Shown: piece after piece, positions 52,949-61,934 of the stretch
Layout of the letters: each line of letters opens with the position of its first letter
Numbering within the stretch: the stretch's first letter is position 1
Assembly: GCA_963821785.1 (NCBI GenBank)
Contig: CAWGFC010000003.1
Span: 62,001 to 126,000, forward strand
DNA length: 64,000 nt
Direction of reading: 5' to 3'
Source of the DNA: Pseudolabrys sp963821785
GTDB lineage: Bacteria; Pseudomonadota; Alphaproteobacteria; Rhizobiales; Xanthobacteraceae
Position numbers and translations under genes: made by a program
The notes under the pieces: generated by a model
The model's database searches: none
The model's input: only the letters and a program-made list of their open reading frames with translations
Told to the model about the DNA's origin: nothing

Positions 52949-53476
52949 CTAAAGCCAGCCGCTCAGCCCCAACAGGCCGCCGCACAAAAACATCCACAGC
53001 GGATTGATGCGCGTGAAGAACGCCACCGCCGCGGTCGCCGCGGTGATCAGGCCGGCATAGATCGTATGGTCGGCTGAGCGCACCAACACGAAAGCGCTCG
53101 CCGCGATCAGCCCCAGCGACAATGGCACCATGCCAGCCTGGATAGCCATCCGCCAGCGCGCCTCTTTGAAACGATCCCAGGTGCGCGCCACAAAAAACGC
53201 CAGCGTGCAGGTCGGGCCGCACATCGCCGTGATGGCGACGCCGGCGCCGGCAAAACCCGCCACGTGATATCCGATCAACGCGACAATGATCACGTTCGGT
53301 CCTGGCGACATCTGCGCGATCGCGTACATGTCGGCAAATTGCCGGTCGCTCATCCACTGCATCACGTCAACCGCGATGCGATGCATTTCCGGGATCGCCG
53401 CATTGGCGCCGCCGACCGCGAACAGCGACAGCAGCGCGAAATAGCCGAACAGCGAGGTGAGTGGATGTTGGTTCAT
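52949..53476 (-). CDS. chrA2: Chromate transporter half (ChrA family), second gene
   Basis: The 175-residue half-transporter has ALLSLFAVGGANAAIPEMHR, the ChrA signature MSPGPNVIIVALIGYHVAG and about five helices. It overlaps the other half by four bases (ATGA). Two-gene ChrA systems work as a heterodimer exporting chromate, or related anions. Confidence 0.9.
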   Translation of the reverse strand: MNQHPLTSLFGYFALLSLFAVGGANAAIPEMHRIAVDVMQWMSDRQFADMYAIAQMSPGPNVIIVALIGYHVAGFAGAGVAITAMCGPTCTLAFFVARTWDRFKEARWRMAIQAGMVPLSLGLIAASAFVLVRSADHTIYAGLITAATAAVAFFTRINPLWMFLCGGLLGLSGWL

Positions 53477-54039
53477 TGCTTGAACCAGGCGAAGGCGATA
53501 CTGAACGGCGCCAGCCAGAGGAACACGTAAGGCAACGGCCAATGCATGAGGGCGACGCCGGCGAAGGCGAGGATAGCGAACGCCGGCGCCGAATCCCATC
53601 GCTTGAGGAACATGGGCGCGGCCATCTTGGCGACCACCGCAATTAGAAGGCCGATGGCGGCGGCGGTGACGCCCGTGAGAATGCGGCTCAGCGTCTCAAT
53701 GCCACCGTAGCGCTCGTACAGGATCGCCAGCACCATGACGATGGCCAGCGGCGGCCCGAGCAAGCCGGCAAGTGCCACCGCCGCTCCGGCCACGCCGCCG
53801 AAGCGCGAGCCGAACACCACTGAAAAATTGATGATATTCGGCCCAGGCAGGAATTGCGAGAGCGCGAAAGTCTCGTTGAACTCCACCGTCGTCATCCAGC
53901 GCTTCCGCTCGACGATGGTGCGCCGCGCCCAGGGCAACACGCCGCCGAAGCCAGAGACCGACATCAGCGCAAAGGCGAGAAACAGTTCCGACAGCGAGGG
54001 ACGAAAGGCGGCGGGCGGCGGCGCGACGGAATCGGTCAT
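53473..54039 (-). CDS. chrA1: Chromate transporter half (ChrA family), first gene
   Basis: The 188-residue half-transporter has FALMSVSGFGGVLPWARRTI, the signature FLPGPNIINFSVVFGSRFGG and about five helices. It is the upstream gene of the split ChrA pair. Whether chromate or another oxyanion is the natural substrate cannot be told. Confidence 0.9.
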   Translation of the reverse strand: MTDSVAPPPAAFRPSLSELFLAFALMSVSGFGGVLPWARRTIVERKRWMTTVEFNETFALSQFLPGPNIINFSVVFGSRFGGVAGAAVALAGLLGPPLAIVMVLAILYERYGGIETLSRILTGVTAAAIGLLIAVVAKMAAPMFLKRWDSAPAFAILAFAGVALMHWPLPYVFLWLAPFSIAFAWFKQ

Positions 54040-54205
54040 GACTGGGGATGTATCCCGCTACGCCGCGCGCGACTAGCCGTCACAGCGCGGCCGCCCGATG
54101 CGTGGCCGGCATAGCTTTATTCGCCAAGGTCATGGGATAGCGCACAGATGAAATTGCTGGTTTCATCGCGGGTCTGCCAAGATAAAGAGACCAGGGAGGG
54201 GGCCG

Positions 54206-54539
54206 ATGCGTTTTCACCAAACCATAGTTGCGCTTTGCGCCGCGCTGACCGCCTTTGCCGCAACAAACGTCCGCGCCGAAGTGGGCGAAATCACCATCGC
54301 CCAGCAATATGGCGTGAGCTTCCTGCCGCTGATGGTGATGCAGAAGGAAAGCCTCGTCGAAAAGCACGCTGCGAAACTCGGCTTGCCCGGCGTCAACGTG
54401 AAATGGGCGAAGGTCGCCGGCTCCGGCGTCATGAACGACGGCCCGATCTTGGGCGCGTTGCAAGATCGGCTCGATCAAGCTGGCCCCTGCGTCGATCAAC
54501 GATCCATTCTTCCCCGAGGGGGCTGGCAAACGCGATTGA
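54206..54539 (+). pseudogene. NMT1-type substrate-binding protein with an internal deletion
   Basis: The first ~80 residues are a normal NMT1/SsuA-type protein: signal peptide (MRFHQTIVALCAALTAFAA to VRA), EVGEITIAQQYGVSFLPLM and VNVKWAKVAGSGVMNDG. The frame then breaks. The neighbouring frame from 54462 reads KIGSIKLAPASINDPFFPE and ends KRD at a stop at 54537-54539, the usual C-terminus of this family. The ~200 residues between are missing, so both ends of one gene survive around a deletion of roughly 0.6-0.7 kb. The AtuA-like gene begins 13 bases later. Confidence 0.8.
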
Positions 54540-54552
54540 GCGTACAGACTAT

Positions 54553-55887
54553 ATGAGCGAAGACTTTCGCATCGGCACCGGCGCGGGTTTCTCTTCCGAC
54601 CGGCTGGAGCCTGCCGTCGATCTGGTCGAGCGCGGCGCGCTCGATGCCATCGTGCTGGAATGTCTCGGCGAGCGCACCGTCGCCTTCGCCCATCGCGATC
54701 GCCTGGCCGACCCTAAGCGCGGCTATAACGCGCACCTCGAGCGGCGCATGCGCGCGCTGCTGCCGGCCTGCCGCGAAGCCGGCACCGTCATGATCACCAA
54801 TATGGGCGCGGCAAACCCACGCGCGGCGGCCGAACGGACGCTGGCGGTCGCGCGCGAACTTGGTTTGCGAGGCCTCAAGGTCGCTTGCATCGAAGGCGAC
54901 GATGTCTCGGCGTTGATGACGCGCGACCAACCTTTCATGGACGAACCGGGCACGCTTGCCGACGTCGACATGCCGACGGTCAGCATGAACGCCTATCTCG
55001 GCGCCGACGCGATCATCCCGGCGCTCGCGGCCGGCGCCGACGTGATCATCGGCGGGCGGTTGGCCGATCCGTCTATGTTTCTGGCGCCCCTCGCCCATCG
55101 CTTCGGTTGGGACGCCATGGACACCGCGCGCATGGGCGCTGGCACACTGGTCGGACACCTAATGGAATGCGGCATGCAGGTGACGGGGGGCTATTTTGCC
55201 GATCCCGGCGTCAAGGACGTGTCCGATCTCGCGCAATGCGGCTTTCCGATTGCCGAAGTCAGCGCCGATGGCAGTGCGGTGATCACCAAGCTCGCCGACA
55301 CCGGCGGCTGCGTCACGCCCGCGACCGTCAAGGAGCAATTGCTCTACGAAGTACACGACCCGGCGCGGTATCTGACACCCGACGTGACCGCCGACTTCAG
55401 CCGCGTGCAAGTCGCCGTCGCCGGCCCCGACCGCGTCAAAGTGTCGAACGCCTCCGGCAGCGCGCGGCCTGCCACGCTCAAGGTGACGGTCGGCTTCGAC
55501 GGCGGCTTTCAGGGCGAAGCCGGCGTAAGCTACGCCGGACCCGCCGCGCAGGAGCGCGGGCAACTGGCGGCCGATATCGTCAAGCAACGGCTGGCGCGGC
55601 TCAACGGCAATGCCGATCTGCGCGTCGACCTGATCGGGGTGAGTTCGCTGTTCGCGACCGCGGGGCTAAGCTCCGCCGACGCGCAGGACGTGCGGCTGCA
55701 TGTAACGCTGCGCGCGCGCGAGAAGGAAGATGCCGAGCTTATGCTGTGGGAAGTTGAATCGCTGCTCTGTTGCGGGCCGGCGGGCGGCGGCGGCTACCGC
55801 GGCGCCATAACGCCCTGCGTTATGACCAAGTCGGTGCTGATCCCGCGCGAGCGGGTGAGGCCGACGTTCGACATCAAGGTCGCATGA
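54553..55887 (+). CDS. AtuA-family (DUF1446) acyclic terpene/acyl-CoA catabolism protein
   Basis: The 444-residue protein begins MSEDFRIGTGAGFSSDR and matches the AtuA/DUF1446 family: DAIVLECLGERTVAFA, MITNMGAANPRAAAE, ADVIIGGRLADPSMFLAPL, GHLMECGMQVTGGYFADPG and VSADGSAVITKLADTGGCV. AtuA proteins belong to citronellol/leucine-isovalerate-type degradation operons; the biochemical role is still unclear. The start is upheld by alignment to the family; the frame extends upstream but covers the binding-protein remnant. Overlaps the next gene by four bases. Confidence 0.88.
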   Translation: MSEDFRIGTGAGFSSDRLEPAVDLVERGALDAIVLECLGERTVAFAHRDRLADPKRGYNAHLERRMRALLPACREAGTVMITNMGAANPRAAAERTLAVARELGLRGLKVACIEGDDVSALMTRDQPFMDEPGTLADVDMPTVSMNAYLGADAIIPALAAGADVIIGGRLADPSMFLAPLAHRFGWDAMDTARMGAGTLVGHLMECGMQVTGGYFADPGVKDVSDLAQCGFPIAEVSADGSAVITKLADTGGCVTPATVKEQLLYEVHDPARYLTPDVTADFSRVQVAVAGPDRVKVSNASGSARPATLKVTVGFDGGFQGEAGVSYAGPAAQERGQLAADIVKQRLARLNGNADLRVDLIGVSSLFATAGLSSADAQDVRLHVTLRAREKEDAELMLWEVESLLCCGPAGGGGYRGAITPCVMTKSVLIPRERVRPTFDIKVA

Positions 55888-56228
55888 CCGCGCCCGGCCG
55901 TAACGCGCCCCGAATCGTGCGCGACATCGCGCATGCGCGCGCCGGCGACAAGGGCAATACCTCGAACGTGAACGTATGGGCCTATGATCCCGCCGATTAC
56001 GAATTGCTCAAACGCGTTCTGACGCCGGAGCGCATCAAGCGGGCCTTCCCGCACCTCGTCCGCGGCACAGTCACACGCTATGAGCTGCCGCATCTTTGCG
56101 GCCTCAACTTCGTCATGCAGGACGCGCTTGAGGGCGGAGTCAATGCCTCGCTCAATCTCGACTCGCACGGCAAGTCCTGGAGCTACCTCGTTCTGGGGCT
56201 CGCACTGAACGATGAGACGCGCGGATAG
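55884..56228 (+). CDS. Small AtuA-associated (ferredoxin-fold-like) protein
   Basis: The 114-residue protein starts in an ATGA overlap with the AtuA gene. Its conserved core, IAHARAGDKGNTSNVNVWAY and YELPHLCGLNFVMQDALEGG, is what is found as the C-terminal domain of longer AtuA proteins. Here it is a separate gene, so the two halves act as a complex. A catalytic role is not proven. Confidence 0.88.
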   Translation: MTAPGRNAPRIVRDIAHARAGDKGNTSNVNVWAYDPADYELLKRVLTPERIKRAFPHLVRGTVTRYELPHLCGLNFVMQDALEGGVNASLNLDSHGKSWSYLVLGLALNDETRG

Positions 56229-56236
56229 CCGGCGGC

Positions 56237-57016
56237 TCAGGCCGCCAACACTTCTCGGATGCGCGAGCGGATATTTTCCCGCTGCTCGACCGGGGTGTCC
56301 CTGCCGAGCCTGGTCTCGTAGGCGATCTTCGCCGGCCGCTTCAACACGACGATGCGGTCGCCAAGCTGCAACGCCTCATCGATCGAATGGGTAATAAAGA
56401 CGGCCGTCTTCTTGTTCTCGCGCACCAGATTGGCGAATTCATCGCGTAACCGCTGCCCGGTCATTTCATCGAGCGCGGAAAACGGTTCGTCACAGAGCAG
56501 AAGATTGGCGTCGGTGGCGAACGCCCTGGCGATGCTCACCCGCTGGCGCATTCCGCCCGACAAAGCGTGCGGATAATCCTTTTCATGCCCGTTCAATCCG
56601 AGCTTGGAAAGCCAGTGCTGTGCGATCTCGCGGCGCGTCTCCTTCGGTACGTCGAGCATCTCCAGGCCCAGCTCGACGTTGCCGATCGCGGTACGCCACG
56701 GCAAAAGCCGGTCGTTCTGAAAGACAACAGCGATTTTTCCGCGAAACCAATCGAACTCTCTAAAAGGATCTCTGCCGGCGACCAGAACATTTCCCCCGGA
56801 CGGATCGAGCAGACCGGCGATCATGTTGAACATCGTCGATTTGCCGCACCCTGTCTTGCCGAGCAAGGCAACTATGTCGCCGCTGTGTATTTCCAGCGAA
56901 ATGTCGTCGACCGCACACAGCACATTGTCGCGATTGCGGCTGTCGCGCAAAAATGCCTTGGTGACGTGATCGAACTTGATTTCAACATTGGAAATCGCGA
57001 ACGGCCCGACCGTCAT
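56237..57016 (-). CDS. ABC transporter ATPase (SsuB/TauB-like)
   Basis: The 259-residue ATPase has Walker A GKTGCGKSTMFNM, Q-loop VVFQNDRLLPWRTAIGN, signature LSGGMRQRVSIARAF, Walker B LLLCDEPFSALDEMT and switch FITHSIDEALQL. Its ATG overlaps the permease stop (ATGA). It is the last gene of the operon binding protein-permease-ATPase that faces the AtuA genes tail to tail. Confidence 0.93.
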   Translation of the reverse strand: MTVGPFAISNVEIKFDHVTKAFLRDSRNRDNVLCAVDDISLEIHSGDIVALLGKTGCGKSTMFNMIAGLLDPSGGNVLVAGRDPFREFDWFRGKIAVVFQNDRLLPWRTAIGNVELGLEMLDVPKETRREIAQHWLSKLGLNGHEKDYPHALSGGMRQRVSIARAFATDANLLLCDEPFSALDEMTGQRLRDEFANLVRENKKTAVFITHSIDEALQLGDRIVVLKRPAKIAYETRLGRDTPVEQRENIRSRIREVLAA

Positions 57017-57789
57017 ATCGTGCGCTCCAAAATCGCGCGGTAGCGGAAGACGTTGGTCTCGATCAGCGAGATAATCTGCTGCACGACAACGACAAAGAAG
57101 ACGATTTGCAACGTCCATGCGAGCGCGCCCGCCATGTCGAACAGCTGTTGTTGCTGCATCAACTGATAGCCGATTCCGTCGGTGGCGCCGACGAGCTCCG
57201 CGACCACGACAACGCGCGACGCGTTGCCGAGATTTACCTTCCAGGCGGTGAGCACTTCCGGAAGAATGGCCGGAACGACCAGCGCGGTCAGTATTTTTCG
57301 GCGCTTCGGGCGGAACGACTGCACCATTTCGATCAGGTCCTTCTGCATTCCACGCAAGGCATCAAGAATTTGGAACGTGAAGGCCGGCAGCGTCGTCACC
57401 ACCATGATGAAAAAAATGCGAAACTCCGTGCCGCGAAACCAGATGATCGCGAAGACGACCCAGGATAGCGCCGGAATACCCTGAAAGAACGTCAGGATTG
57501 GCGAAATGAACTTATCGAGGAAGCGAAAACGCATCATGAACGACGCGAATATAGCCCCCAGGATGAATGCGCCCGCGAGCCCGCCAAGAATGCGGCTGAC
57601 CGTCGCCAACACATCGGAAAACTGCCGCCAGCTTTCCAGTATATTGAGCGTGCGATTGAAGATGTTGCCGAGCGATGGAAACACGAACGCCGGCATCACC
57701 AGGGCCACCGCCTGCCACACCACGGCAAGGAAAATGAACGGGACCGCGATCATCGCCGCGCGGCGGACAAATGACTCTATCCCGTTCAT
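57013..57789 (-). CDS. ABC transporter permease (SsuC/TauC-like)
   Basis: The 258-residue protein has about six helices and the EAA region SFRPKRRKILTALVVPAILPE, followed by NASRVVVVAELVGATDGIG. It belongs to the same family as the permease at 32306-33094 but is clearly distinct in sequence. It follows the binding-protein gene by 49 bases. Confidence 0.93.
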   Translation of the reverse strand: MNGIESFVRRAAMIAVPFIFLAVVWQAVALVMPAFVFPSLGNIFNRTLNILESWRQFSDVLATVSRILGGLAGAFILGAIFASFMMRFRFLDKFISPILTFFQGIPALSWVVFAIIWFRGTEFRIFFIMVVTTLPAFTFQILDALRGMQKDLIEMVQSFRPKRRKILTALVVPAILPEVLTAWKVNLGNASRVVVVAELVGATDGIGYQLMQQQQLFDMAGALAWTLQIVFFVVVVQQIISLIETNVFRYRAILERTI

Positions 57790-57838
57790 TTTTGGCCCGA
57801 TGATCCCAATCAGCGGCTACGCCTGCATTCGGAGAGAG

Positions 57839-58816
57839 TTATTGCCTCGGCCCATCGTAAAACGTTTTCGTGGTTGGCTCCTTGGGCAGAATGTCGACGT
57901 CGAGACCGATCTTGTATATCAAATCGAGTTCCTTCTTGACGTCGGAGGCCCACGTAATACTCATGCCAAGGCGATCATTCGCCTTGATCAAGGCGGCGAT
58001 GGCCTTTTGTGATTCCGCGGTCCCCCTGGGCTCGATCAACTTGCTCGCCTCATCGGGGTGCGCCAGCGTCCAATCGGCGGCCGCCTTGTATGCATTGTAT
58101 AGTTTGGGCACAAGAGTGGGGTGTTCGTTCACCCATTTGGTATGTGCGGCGACGCCCAGATACGGGATGCTTTTGCTGCCCGCGAACTTCTTCCACGTCT
58201 CGTTGATTTTCAGATCGAGTGTGCGCGCGTCGGGCTTTCTCGCCTCGAGCACGTCATAACCGGGGCTCCACATATGGATCGCGGCTGCGCGATCGGTCAT
58301 TGCATAGGCCACCAGCCCGGGAGGAGCCGTGTTGACGACCGACACCTTCGACATGTCGACGCCCTGCTGCTTCGCAAACCAGGTAAAAATACGATAACTC
58401 GAGGTGCTCTTGGCGGCGGCCATGTCCTTACCTTCGATGTCCTTCAGCGTCTTGACGTCCGGCCGCGAGGTCACGACGTAGGACCAGTAGTCAAACAGAT
58501 TGAAGAGGTACTGCACGTCGATGCCGCGAGCGGCGGCCAATCCGACCGTGAGCACGGCCGCGCTGCCGCCGACCTGAAACTCGCCGGTGTTGAACTGCAC
58601 CGTGTAGGCATCCGGTGGCCGTTCGGTAAACGTGACATCGAGGCCGTTCTTCTCGTCCAGTTTGTTGGCTTTGATGATCGGCGGCAGGAACGCGCCCAGA
58701 GAAGGCGGACCAAAAATGACGATCGTCACCTTGTCCAACGCTTGCGCGCTCACCGGCGCCATGTACAAGGTTCCGGCCATGCACAGGACCGCTCCTATCA
58801 ACCTCAGCGATTTCAT
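57839..58816 (-). CDS. ABC transporter substrate-binding protein (NMT1/SsuA-like)
   Basis: The 325-residue protein starts at ATG 58816 behind AGGGAGG. It has a signal peptide (MKSLRLIGAVLCMAGTLYM to SAQA) and the NMT1/SsuA fold: VTIVIFGPPSLGAFLPPII, DEKNGLDVTFTERPPDAY, FNTGEFQVGGSAAVLTVG, LKDIEGKDMAAAKSTSSYRI. It heads the second sulfonate/aromatic-type ABC operon and is divergent from the E1-like gene, so the imported compound may feed that pathway. Confidence 0.92.
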   Translation of the reverse strand: MKSLRLIGAVLCMAGTLYMAPVSAQALDKVTIVIFGPPSLGAFLPPIIKANKLDEKNGLDVTFTERPPDAYTVQFNTGEFQVGGSAAVLTVGLAAARGIDVQYLFNLFDYWSYVVTSRPDVKTLKDIEGKDMAAAKSTSSYRIFTWFAKQQGVDMSKVSVVNTAPPGLVAYAMTDRAAAIHMWSPGYDVLEARKPDARTLDLKINETWKKFAGSKSIPYLGVAAHTKWVNEHPTLVPKLYNAYKAAADWTLAHPDEASKLIEPRGTAESQKAIAALIKANDRLGMSITWASDVKKELDLIYKIGLDVDILPKEPTTKTFYDGPRQ

Positions 58817-59100
58817 AACGATTCCTCCCTTGAATCCCATTCGCCCCGACCGTTGGTCGGCGAACGCTCGGACCTTTTGAGCCGCAGCGCATTGTCTGCG
58901 TTCGACGCGGTGTGCCCCGCGGGCCGTTGGCGTAATTATGTCAGACATGACGGCGGTTTAGCGAGGGCTAAATTCGTGATAGCTGCCATCGTATCTGGTT
59001 AATTGCCACATGCCGCCGTTCGCGCGTAAGTTTACATCGCCCATGATCGTATCAATCGAAACGCCACGGATCGCGTAAAGACCCGCGCGGAAGTGCCAGA

Positions 59101-61827
59101 ATGAGCGCGCCATTTCCAGCGGCCAGTGCCGACTTCTTCATCGATCTGTATCATCGCTACTTGCGCGATCCCGGATCCGTCGATCCCGGCTGGAAACCTT
59201 TTTTCGAAGATATCTACGGGCCGCCCCCGGACGCGAAATCCGCAGCCGTCCCTGGCGTCGAAGCCGCAGCCGCGCGACTGATCGAAGCCCATCGGCAGCG
59301 CGGGCACTTCGCCGCAAAGCTCGATCCGCTTTCGCTATGGGCGCCGGCGGCACCGCCTGAGCTGCTGCCCGCCACTTTTGGCATCGATGACGCCGCGCTC
59401 GACACCGAAGTCCGCGCACCGGAAAGTTTCGGACTTGAACGCTGCACCTTGCGCACGCTCATTGCCCGCTTACGTGCGGCCTATGCGGGCTCGATCGGAT
59501 TTGATTTCGCGCACGTCGAAGATCACGCCGCGCGCGGCTGGCTACAGCAAGTCGCCGAACACGGTTCGGCGCAACCCGATGCCGCTGCCCGCCGTGCCGC
59601 CGGCGAACGCATCATCGAAGCCGATGATTTCGAACAGTTCATGAACCGCCGCTTCCTCGGCAAAAAGCGTTTCGGCGCCGAGGGATGCGAGGCAATGCTG
59701 CCATGGTTCGACGCGCTGCTGGAAAAGAGCGCGACGTTCGGCGTCGAGAAGGTCGTCATCGGCGGCACTGCGCGTGGGCGCCTCAATGTGATGGCGAACA
59801 TCGTCGGCAAGCCGATCACCGCCATCTTTTATGAAATGAAAGGGCATCGCCCCTTCCACGACGACATTCGCGTTTCCGGCGATGTGCCCTATCATTTCGG
59901 CTATACGGCCGAGCGCAGCTACGGCAGCGCGACGCTGAAGATTCTTTATTGCCATAATCCGTCGCACCTTGAAGCCATCAATGGCGTAGCGCAGGGCCGC
60001 GTTCGCGCGCAACAAAGTGAATACGAGAACGAACAAGCCGGCTGGCGCGCGGTTCTCGGCGTCACGGTCCACACCGACGCCTCCTTTGCCGGCCAGGGCG
60101 CCGTGGCGGAAGTGCTGCAATTGAGCCGCGTGCCGGCCTACCGGACGGGCGGCACGATCCGTGTCGTCATCAATAACCAGGTCGGCTTCACCACCGATCC
60201 AGGCAATGGCCGCAGTTCCACATTTTGCACGGATGTGGCCAAGATCGTCGGCGCTCCGGTCTTGCACGTGAACGGCGACGATATCGACGCCGTTTGGCGT
60301 TGCGCCGAGATCGCGTCCGAATACCGGCACCGCTTCAACGCCGATATCGTCGTCGATCTCGTCTGCTATCGCCGCCGCGGCCATAACGAAGTCGACGAGC
60401 CGGCTTTCACACAGCCGAAAATGTACAAACGCATTGGGGACCATCCGACCGTCCGCCAGAGCTATCTCGCGCGACTGATCGGCGATGGCGTTTTAACGGA
60501 AGAAGACGAAAAACGGATATCGCGCGATTATATCGGGCGGCTCGAGGCCTCTTATGAAGCCATCGAGAGTTTCCGCCCGAACAGCGTTGAGACTTTCGGG
60601 CGCGGCGATTCCGGCGCCAATGGCCGAACAGCCGGCGCGGTCAGTGAACCGCCGACCGGCATCGCACCGGAGCGGTTGCAGGCCATCGGCTTGTCGCTGT
60701 CGCGGCCGCCTGAAGGCGTTGCGGTCAATTCCAAGATCGTGCGTCAGCTAGCCGAGCGTGAAGCCGCCATCCGCAGTGGCGAGAACATCTCATGGCCGTT
60801 CGCCGAGGCGCTCGCCTACGGCTCGCTGGCCTGCGAAGGTATCGAGGTGCGCGTGAGCGGGCAGGACACGCCACGCGGCGCTTTTTCGCAACGGCACTTT
60901 ATTCTGGTCGACCAGGACACCGGCGCGCTTCACGAGCCGCTGAATCGAATACAGCCAGAGCAGGCGCGCTGCGCGGTCATCGGCAGCCCGCTTATCGAGT
61001 ATGCGGTGCTCGGCTTCGAATACGGCTATTCGCTGGATACACCGGAAAGCCTTGTCGTTTGGGAGGCGCAGTTCGGCGACTTCGCCAACCTCACCCAGGT
61101 GATCATCGATCAGTTCATCGCCTCCGGCCAAGACAAATGGCTCGATGCCTCAGGTCTGACGCTGCTGCTGCCGCACGGCTTGGAGGGACAAGGTCCGGAT
61201 CATTCGTCGGCACGCATCGAGCGCTTCCTGCAGCTTTGCGCGGGCGGCAACATGCGGATCGCCAACTGCACGACACCGGCGAATCTTTTCCATCTACTGC
61301 GCTCGCAAGCCAAGGCGAGACCGCGGCGTCCACTTATCGTGTTCACGCCGAAATCTCTGCTGCGGCACAAGCAGGTCGTGTCGCGAGCGGAGGATTTCCT
61401 GCTGACCTCGTCGTTCAGACGCGTGATCGGCCCCGACAAAGTCGCGGGGGTGGTTCGGCGCGTGGTCATCTGCAGCGGTAAGATCTATTTCGACTTGTAC
61501 GCAAAGATAGTCGAACTTGGAATCATCGACGTCGCCCTCGTTCGCATCGAGCAGCTTTATCCCTTCCCGGAAGGCGTGCTGAAAGCGGAGCTGGCACGAT
61601 TTCCGAATGCCGAATTTGTCTGGTGCCAGGAAGAGCCGCGAAATATGGGCGCTTGGCATTACCTCGACGACAAAATCGAGAAAGCTCTTCGTGACGTCGG
61701 CAATGGCACCAAATGGCCGCGCTGCGTCAGTCGCCCGGAAAATCCATCAACCGCCATCGGCACAACCAGCGAGCACGAGGCCGACCAGCGACGGCTTGCC
61801 GAGATGGCCGTGGCCGGTTACGAATGA
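59101..61827 (+). CDS. 2-oxoglutarate-dehydrogenase-like E1 with altered substrate-pocket residues
   Basis: The 908-residue protein has the full architecture of the E1 of 2-oxoglutarate dehydrogenase: N-terminal segment DLYHRYLRDPGSVDPGW, ThDP domain with VTVHTDASFAGQGAVAE and VINNQVGFTTDPGNGRSS, NGDDIDAV, YRRRGHNEVDEPAFTQP and a transketolase-like C-terminus (LLLPHGLEGQGPDHSSARIE, FTPKSLLRHK). Two pocket positions differ. The canonical PHRGRLN (His260 of the E. coli enzyme) reads TARGRLN (Ala224), and the Ser after the conserved YH (His265 here) is a Thr. No E2 or E3 gene is adjacent, and this is not the TCA-cycle operon. I infer a 2-oxo-acid decarboxylase/dehydrogenase of changed specificity serving a catabolic route, so I do not assign sucA. 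Confidence 0.85.
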   Translation: MSAPFPAASADFFIDLYHRYLRDPGSVDPGWKPFFEDIYGPPPDAKSAAVPGVEAAAARLIEAHRQRGHFAAKLDPLSLWAPAAPPELLPATFGIDDAALDTEVRAPESFGLERCTLRTLIARLRAAYAGSIGFDFAHVEDHAARGWLQQVAEHGSAQPDAAARRAAGERIIEADDFEQFMNRRFLGKKRFGAEGCEAMLPWFDALLEKSATFGVEKVVIGGTARGRLNVMANIVGKPITAIFYEMKGHRPFHDDIRVSGDVPYHFGYTAERSYGSATLKILYCHNPSHLEAINGVAQGRVRAQQSEYENEQAGWRAVLGVTVHTDASFAGQGAVAEVLQLSRVPAYRTGGTIRVVINNQVGFTTDPGNGRSSTFCTDVAKIVGAPVLHVNGDDIDAVWRCAEIASEYRHRFNADIVVDLVCYRRRGHNEVDEPAFTQPKMYKRIGDHPTVRQSYLARLIGDGVLTEEDEKRISRDYIGRLEASYEAIESFRPNSVETFGRGDSGANGRTAGAVSEPPTGIAPERLQAIGLSLSRPPEGVAVNSKIVRQLAEREAAIRSGENISWPFAEALAYGSLACEGIEVRVSGQDTPRGAFSQRHFILVDQDTGALHEPLNRIQPEQARCAVIGSPLIEYAVLGFEYGYSLDTPESLVVWEAQFGDFANLTQVIIDQFIASGQDKWLDASGLTLLLPHGLEGQGPDHSSARIERFLQLCAGGNMRIANCTTPANLFHLLRSQAKARPRRPLIVFTPKSLLRHKQVVSRAEDFLLTSSFRRVIGPDKVAGVVRRVVICSGKIYFDLYAKIVELGIIDVALVRIEQLYPFPEGVLKAELARFPNAEFVWCQEEPRNMGAWHYLDDKIEKALRDVGNGTKWPRCVSRPENPSTAIGTTSEHEADQRRLAEMAVAGYE

Positions 61828-61934
61828 AACACCCACCTCAAACGCACGTTGAATCCGAATGATGGCTGCCGTCCGTGCATCGTCCGATTGAACGCCCGCA
61901 CGCTAGTATGCGTCCAAGTCAAGAAAACAATGCC

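Noticed and set aside
54148..54552. Upstream extension of the AtuA frame
   Set aside because: It overlaps the binding-protein remnant in another frame, and the AtuA family begins at the MSEDFRIG position.
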